NCBI GenBank assembly: GCA_027488985.1
Contig: JAIYAR010000005.1
Location: 62,001-126,000, forward strand
Direction: 5' to 3'
Source of the DNA: Comamonadaceae bacterium
GTDB taxonomy: Bacteria > Pseudomonadota > Gammaproteobacteria > Burkholderiales > Burkholderiaceae_C
Length of the DNA stretch: 64,000 bases
Below the pieces are notes generated by a model that saw only the letters and a list, made by a program, of their open reading frames with translations, searched no databases and was not told where the DNA came from. Below, piece after piece: positions 60,838-64,000 of this stretch. Position 1 is the first letter of the stretch. Each line of letters opens with the position of its first letter. The position numbers were made by a program, and so were the translations under genes.

Positions 60838-61134
60838 TTAGTAGCTGCTACGGCCGCCACGGTAGCCATCCGAGCTGCCGCGGTCTTCACGCGGACGGGC
60901 CAGGTTGACCACGATGGAGCGGCCATCCACGGATTGGCCGTTCAAACCGTCAATGGCGGCTTGGGCAAATGCGGGAGTGCTCATCTCCACAAAGGCAAAG
61001 CCCTTGGAACGGCCGGTGTCGCGGTCCATCATGACCTTGGCGGAGGTGACTTCACCGAATTCGGAGAAGTTGCTCTGCAGGCTGTCGTCGGTGACGGAGT
61101 AGGGCAGGTTGCCCACGTAAATTTTGCTGCTCAT
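60838..61134 (-). CDS. RRM-type RNA-binding protein
   Basis: A 98-residue protein consisting of one RNA recognition motif and a short Gly/Arg/Ser tail. RNP2 is KIYVGNLPYS (residues 4-13) and RNP1 is KGFAFVEM (about 44-51), both with the aromatic residues that stack on RNA. The tail RGSSDGYRGGRSSY is like that of cyanobacterial and proteobacterial Rbp proteins, often cold-induced. It probably acts as an RNA chaperone in the cytoplasm. It is convergent with the CX10C gene and shares its terminator. Confidence 0.92.
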   Translation of the reverse strand: MSSKIYVGNLPYSVTDDSLQSNFSEFGEVTSAKVMMDRDTGRSKGFAFVEMSTPAFAQAAIDGLNGQSVDGRSIVVNLARPREDRGSSDGYRGGRSSY

Positions 61135-61248
61135 GGTGAGCCTTTCAGTGAGTGCGCTGTCAGCCCGGGTGGCTGGGGTGCGCGGGTTTGCAGCCTTTGC
61201 GGGCGGCGGAATGGGTTGATGTCGGTGGCTTGGTGCTTCCGGCCTGCT

Positions 61249-61488
61249 TCAGCAGGTTTGCGCGTTGGCGCTGCCGGTTTCTAGCCAGCCTTGGGTAATG
61301 GCGTAAACACGGGCAGCTTCGCGGGAGACAAACTCGCAATCGAAGTTAAAGACCCGGCAGTAAGCGCCTTTGCTCTGGCTGCGTTGTACGGCGATGGAGG
61401 CACGGTACAGACCGTTGCTGGTTTCTTGCGTTGCGGGCGAAACGATGTAGTTGCCCATCGGGATAGCGGATTCGAAATTCTGATTCAT
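61249..61488 (-). CDS. Small conserved-looking hypothetical protein
   Basis: A 79-residue protein I cannot assign to a named family. The sequence NGLYRASIAVQRSQSKGAYC then RVFNFDCEFVSREAARVYAI suggests a compact alpha/beta domain with repeated strands and one helix, and ends in a Gln/Thr/Cys tail. There is no signal peptide or membrane helix. It sits 114 bases upstream of the RRM gene on the same strand. ATG 61488 lies a few bases after a GGGA-type site. Small genes of this appearance accompany RNA-binding or cold-shock genes in Burkholderiales, but I have only a loose memory of that. Confidence 0.55.
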   Translation of the reverse strand: MNQNFESAIPMGNYIVSPATQETSNGLYRASIAVQRSQSKGAYCRVFNFDCEFVSREAARVYAITQGWLETGSANAQTC

Positions 61489-61849
61489 GAAAAGGGAGAG
61501 GTGCGGGCCACGTTATCAGGCCGGCTTGAGCAAAAAAGATTCGGTTGGCTGCTGCTCTGCAGATCAACGCGGTCGACAGGTGTCGAATAGGCCGGATGCC
61601 GACGGCAAAAGACTTCTCTTGGCGGCTCCGTGGAACGGGGTGTGTGGGGGTAGCACCGTGTTCCTGCCTTGAATTATATCCATCTGTAAATAAAAGTCAA
61701 TACCTTTATTTCACTTTGAATATAAAAGACCATTTTCACCCCGGGTACGCCTGCGCACCGACGCGCTGTTGGCACCGGCCTACCGTGGCAAGCATGCAGC
61801 CCTCGTTGCATGCCGGTGACGAGCCGGCCCACCTTTTCAGGAGCCACTC
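61489..61849. other. 361-base intergenic region, partly A/T-rich
   Basis: Divergent spacer between the small hypothetical gene and csbD-like gene. The stretch 61670-61735 is markedly A/T-rich (TGAATTATATCCATCTGTAA and TTTGAATATAAAAG) and probably contains the promoter(s). The rest shows no gene or repeat that I can support. Confidence 0.4.
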
Positions 61850-62041
61850 ATGGGTATCAACAAAGACCAGATCAAGGGACGCACACAGGAAGCCAAAGGC
61901 AAGGTTAAAGAGGTCGTCGGCAAAGCCCTGGGCAATAAGTCCATGGAGGTCAAAGGCAACATCCAGAAGAACATGGGTGCGGTGCGCGCCTCGGTGGGCG
62001 ATGCCAAGGAAAGTGTCTCCAAAGCCCTCAAGCGCACGTAA
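61850..62041 (+). CDS. CsbD family stress protein
   Basis: A 63-residue, highly charged helical protein with the CsbD pattern MGINKDQIKGRTQEAKGKVK at the start and a second related segment, GNKSMEVKGNIQKNMGAVRA. Such proteins are abundant under general stress in many bacteria and have no known molecular function. ATG 61850 is preceded by a weak purine-rich site (CAGGAG at about 61837). It stands alone on the plus strand, convergent with nagA, whose stop codon is 18 bases away inside a dispersed repeat. Confidence 0.87.
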   Translation: MGINKDQIKGRTQEAKGKVKEVVGKALGNKSMEVKGNIQKNMGAVRASVGDAKESVSKALKRT

Positions 62042-62045
62042 CAAC

Positions 62046-62072
62046 TGCGCGAGCAGCTCCTACTTTTGTAGC
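62046..62072 (-). repeat. 27-bp dispersed repeat, copy 5, overlapping the nagA 3' end
   Basis: On the minus strand it reads GCTACAAAAGT-AGGAGCTGCTCGCGCA. Its first part supplies the last codons and the TAG stop (62062-62060) of nagA. Confidence 0.75.
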
Positions 62073-63190
62073 GCGCTGCGCCCCTCGACCCATACGGTTT
62101 GCACCTGCAAGTCGCGGTCGAGCACCACCGCATCCGCCCAGGCGCCAGTCTGCAAACGCCCGCGGTCGGATAAGCCCATGTGATCGGCCGCGAAGGTGGA
62201 CACGCGGCTGCTGGCGTCCGCCAAGCTCAGGCCCAGCGTGTTGACGAGGTTGCGCAGCGCCTGGTCCATGCTGAGCACCGAGCCGGCCAACGTGCCATCG
62301 GCCAGGCGCACACCGCCCATGCACTTGGTCACGGTGTGGCGGCCGAGCTTGTAGTCGCCATCGGGCATGCCGGCGGCTGAGGTGGAGTCGGTCACGCAGT
62401 ACAGCTTGGGTATAGCCCGCAGCGCCGCGTGAATGGCACCTGGGTGCACATGCAGCAGGTCAGGGATGACTTCTGCAAACTCGGCATGGGCCAGCGCCGC
62501 ACCCACCATGCCGGGCTCGCGGTGGTGCAGGGCCGACATGGCATTGAACAAATGGGTAAAGCCTGTGGCCCCGCAGCGCAGCGCAGCCACACCCTGCTCG
62601 TAACTGCCGGTGGTGTGGCCCAGTTGCACCTTGAAGCCCTCAGCCACTAGCTGTGCAATCAGTGCCTCGTTGCCACCCACCTCGGGCGCCAGCGTAATCA
62701 GCCGAATTGGCGCGAGCGCATGCAGACGGTGGATCTCGTCAAAACTCGCGGGCCGCGCAAACGGCGGCTGCGCGCCCAAGCGCGCCTCACTGATGTACGG
62801 CCCCTCCAGGTGCACGCCCAGCACGCGGGCGGCGTCGGGCGCAGGCGCGGTGCACAAAGGCGCGAGTGCGGCAAAGGCGGCATCCAGGTCGGCTTGCGGC
62901 GCCGTCATGGTGGTGGCCAAGAGCGAGGTCGTGCCATGCTGCGCATGCAGGCGCGCCACGTGCCAGGCTGCGTCGCCGCCTTCCATGATGTCGTGCCCCG
63001 CACCGCCATGCACATGCAGGTCGATGAAGCCGGGCAGCACGATGGGCGCACTGCTCTCGCGCACTTGGGCCTCGCTCACCGGCTCGCCGGTGATGCCGGC
63101 AATGCGGCCATCGGTGCCCCTATGCAGGCTGCCGTGCACAAAGCCGGTGGGGGTGAGGATGTGGCCTTGCAGAGAAGTAAGTGCCGTCAT
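62060..63190 (-). CDS. nagA: N-acetylglucosamine-6-phosphate deacetylase
   Basis: A 376-residue amidohydrolase that removes acetate from GlcNAc-6-phosphate, the step before deamination by the SIS enzyme at 50138. Metal-site and substrate motifs are present: FIDLHVHGGAGHDIMEGG (near residue 55), GVHLEGPYISEARLGAQ with the metal-binding Glu, QLGHTTGSYEQGVAAL, THLFNAMSALHHREPG and VTDSTSAAGMPDG with the catalytic Asp. ATG 63190 overlaps the upstream GntR stop (ATGA). The frame is open to 63601 but antisense-like. The last four codons and stop lie in a dispersed repeat. Confidence 0.95.
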   Translation of the reverse strand: MTALTSLQGHILTPTGFVHGSLHRGTDGRIAGITGEPVSEAQVRESSAPIVLPGFIDLHVHGGAGHDIMEGGDAAWHVARLHAQHGTTSLLATTMTAPQADLDAAFAALAPLCTAPAPDAARVLGVHLEGPYISEARLGAQPPFARPASFDEIHRLHALAPIRLITLAPEVGGNEALIAQLVAEGFKVQLGHTTGSYEQGVAALRCGATGFTHLFNAMSALHHREPGMVGAALAHAEFAEVIPDLLHVHPGAIHAALRAIPKLYCVTDSTSAAGMPDGDYKLGRHTVTKCMGGVRLADGTLAGSVLSMDQALRNLVNTLGLSLADASSRVSTFAADHMGLSDRGRLQTGAWADAVVLDRDLQVQTVWVEGRSALQK

Positions 63191-63915
63191 GGCGTGCTCC
63201 GGAGTTCGGCCACAAAGGCGTAGTAGTCGCTGCGGCACCAGGTTTGGGTGAATTCGATGGCAGTGCCATCTGCGCCATGGGCGACGCGACTCACCCACAA
63301 AAGCGCGGCGCCTTCGGGCACCTGCAAATGGGTGGCCATGTCGGCCGTGGCATTGATGGCGCGCAGATGCTGCACCGCGCGCACGGGTGCGGCGCCGCTG
63401 CGGGCCAGGTGCAGGTAGAGCGAGCCGTCCAGCTCTTGCGGGCGGGGCAACACCGGCAGGGGCAACGCGCTGTGCTCGTAGGCCATGGGCACGCCATCGG
63501 CCAGGCGCAAGCGCAGCAGGCGCGCCACCTTGGCACCGCGCGGCAGGCCCAGCGCCTCGCGCTCGGGCACGATGGCCACGCCGGTTTCGCGGGTGATCCA
63601 CTGGCTGGCCGGCACATAGCCGCGCTGGCGCAGCTCTTCAGAAAAACTGGCGAGTTTGCTGGTGGGCTGCTCGATGCGCGGCGCAATGAAGTTGCCCGAG
63701 CCATGTTTGCGCACCACCAGGCCCTGCTCCACCAGCACGTCAATCGCCTTGCGCGCCGTGATGCGCGACACGCCCAGCGACTCGCACAGCACCCGCTCCG
63801 AGGGCAGCGCCTGGTCTACCCGGAAGGTGCCCGCGCGAATGTCCGCCGCCAGCTGGCGCGCCAGCTGCAGGTATAGCGGAGAGGTGTCTTCAGGACTTGT
63901 AGAAGTGGCAGGCAC
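63187..63915 (-). CDS. GntR/HutC-family regulator of amino-sugar genes (NagR/DasR-like)
   Basis: A 242-residue repressor. The N-terminal winged helix (residues about 12-78: YLQLARQLAADIRAGTFRVD, LPSERVLCESLGVSRITARK, GSGNFI) is typical GntR. The C-terminal UTRA ligand-binding domain (about 95-238) contains SEELRQRGYVPASQ and FTQTWCRSDYYAFV. Coupling to nagA indicates control by GlcNAc-6-P or GlcN-6-P, as in DasR and YvoA/NagR. An inverted repeat with dre-like half-sites (AGTGGT/ACCACT) lies 24-47 bases upstream of its start. Other targets could include the importer cluster. Confidence 0.9.
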   Translation of the reverse strand: MPATSTSPEDTSPLYLQLARQLAADIRAGTFRVDQALPSERVLCESLGVSRITARKAIDVLVEQGLVVRKHGSGNFIAPRIEQPTSKLASFSEELRQRGYVPASQWITRETGVAIVPEREALGLPRGAKVARLLRLRLADGVPMAYEHSALPLPVLPRPQELDGSLYLHLARSGAAPVRAVQHLRAINATADMATHLQVPEGAALLWVSRVAHGADGTAIEFTQTWCRSDYYAFVAELRSTP

Positions 63916-63938
63916 GTGGCGGGGAGAGGCTGGATGGA

Positions 63939-63962
63939 AGTGGTCTTGATTGTATAACCACT
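63939..63962. promoter_or_regulatory. Candidate GntR operator with dre-like half-sites
   Basis: AGTGGT-N12-ACCACT is a perfect inverted repeat. Each arm equals a half of the DasR/NagR dre consensus AGTGGTCTAGACCACT, but the spacer is 12 instead of 4 bases. Overlapping 8-mers TATAACCA (63953-63960) and TAATACCA (63964-63971) form a direct repeat. Confidence 0.45.
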
Positions 63963-64000
63963 TTAATACCAGTTATCTACCCAAGGGTTCCGCCAACACC

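Noticed and set aside
63190..63601. 137-codon N-terminal extension of nagA
   Set aside because: Antisense-like Arg/Ala/Gly-rich sequence in another frame of the GntR gene; NagA begins at 63190.

Overview
The window is a dense, GC-rich bacterial chromosome segment with about 55 protein genes and no rRNA, tRNA, CRISPR array or insertion sequence that I can see. Gene content and order suggest a betaproteobacterium of the Burkholderiales, most likely Comamonadaceae (Rhodoferax-like). Pointers are type-2 ArgC, a DUF3717/DUF1289 protein, topoisomerase III with a SWIB tail, TctE-type kinases and a PglL/TfpX pilin cluster. This placement comes from family knowledge, not from a search.

Layout. 1-4742: 3' part of glnE, rfaE2, a degenerate HD-GYP-like protein and a diiron ferritin-like protein. 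4969-12094: an eight-gene, mostly translationally coupled operon (flavin oxidoreductase, DUF1365, cyclopropane-fatty-acid-synthase-like methyltransferase, chalcone-isomerase-like protein, MFS carrier, DUF3833 lipoprotein, SDR, NTF2-like protein), of the kind tied to lipid modification and singlet-oxygen stress. 12121-18643: housekeeping genes (zinc ribbon, GST, purB, yaeQ), a TerC gene behind a probable yybP-ykoY manganese riboswitch, a holin-like membrane protein and an M48 protease. 18727-31639: one long minus-strand block. It runs from a CHASE2 Ser/Thr kinase, PP2C phosphatase, tandem-FHA protein, CHASE2 adenylate cyclase and class II cAMP phosphodiesterase to a GAF-containing PilB/GspE-type ATPase, then pilA (probable sigma-54 promoter), a PglL oligosaccharyltransferase and a TfpX/TfpZ pilin accessory protein. 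31819-42242: a second TerC, sucCD, argC, recX, recA (tandem LexA-like boxes), MarR, a TctD/TctE-like two-component system, SPOR, birA and a SET-domain methyltransferase. 42345-49267: topoisomerase III with a histone-H1-like linker and SWIB domain, a CDF transporter, an ABC-2 exporter and a UPF0114 protein. 49334-63915: amino-sugar and sugar metabolism (mutarotase, SIS deaminase, BadF-type kinase, a sugar ABC importer, nagA, GntR regulator). Inserted in it are a stand-alone sugar-binding protein with its own two-component system and several small genes (CX10C repeat protein, RRM protein, CsbD).

Most interesting: (1) the 13-kb signalling-to-pilus block, which appears to hold a complete cAMP circuit (synthesis, a possible GAF receptor on the motor, breakdown) beside a complete Ser/Thr phosphorylation circuit (kinase, phosphatase, FHA reader); (2) a dispersed 27-bp repeat family, one copy lying inside the topB coding sequence and another forming the nagA stop codon; (3) SET and SWIB chromatin-type domains encoded side by side and separated by a Z-DNA-prone tract; (4) a possible three-component sugar sensor whose kinase has Gly where an acidic residue normally follows the phospho-accepting His.
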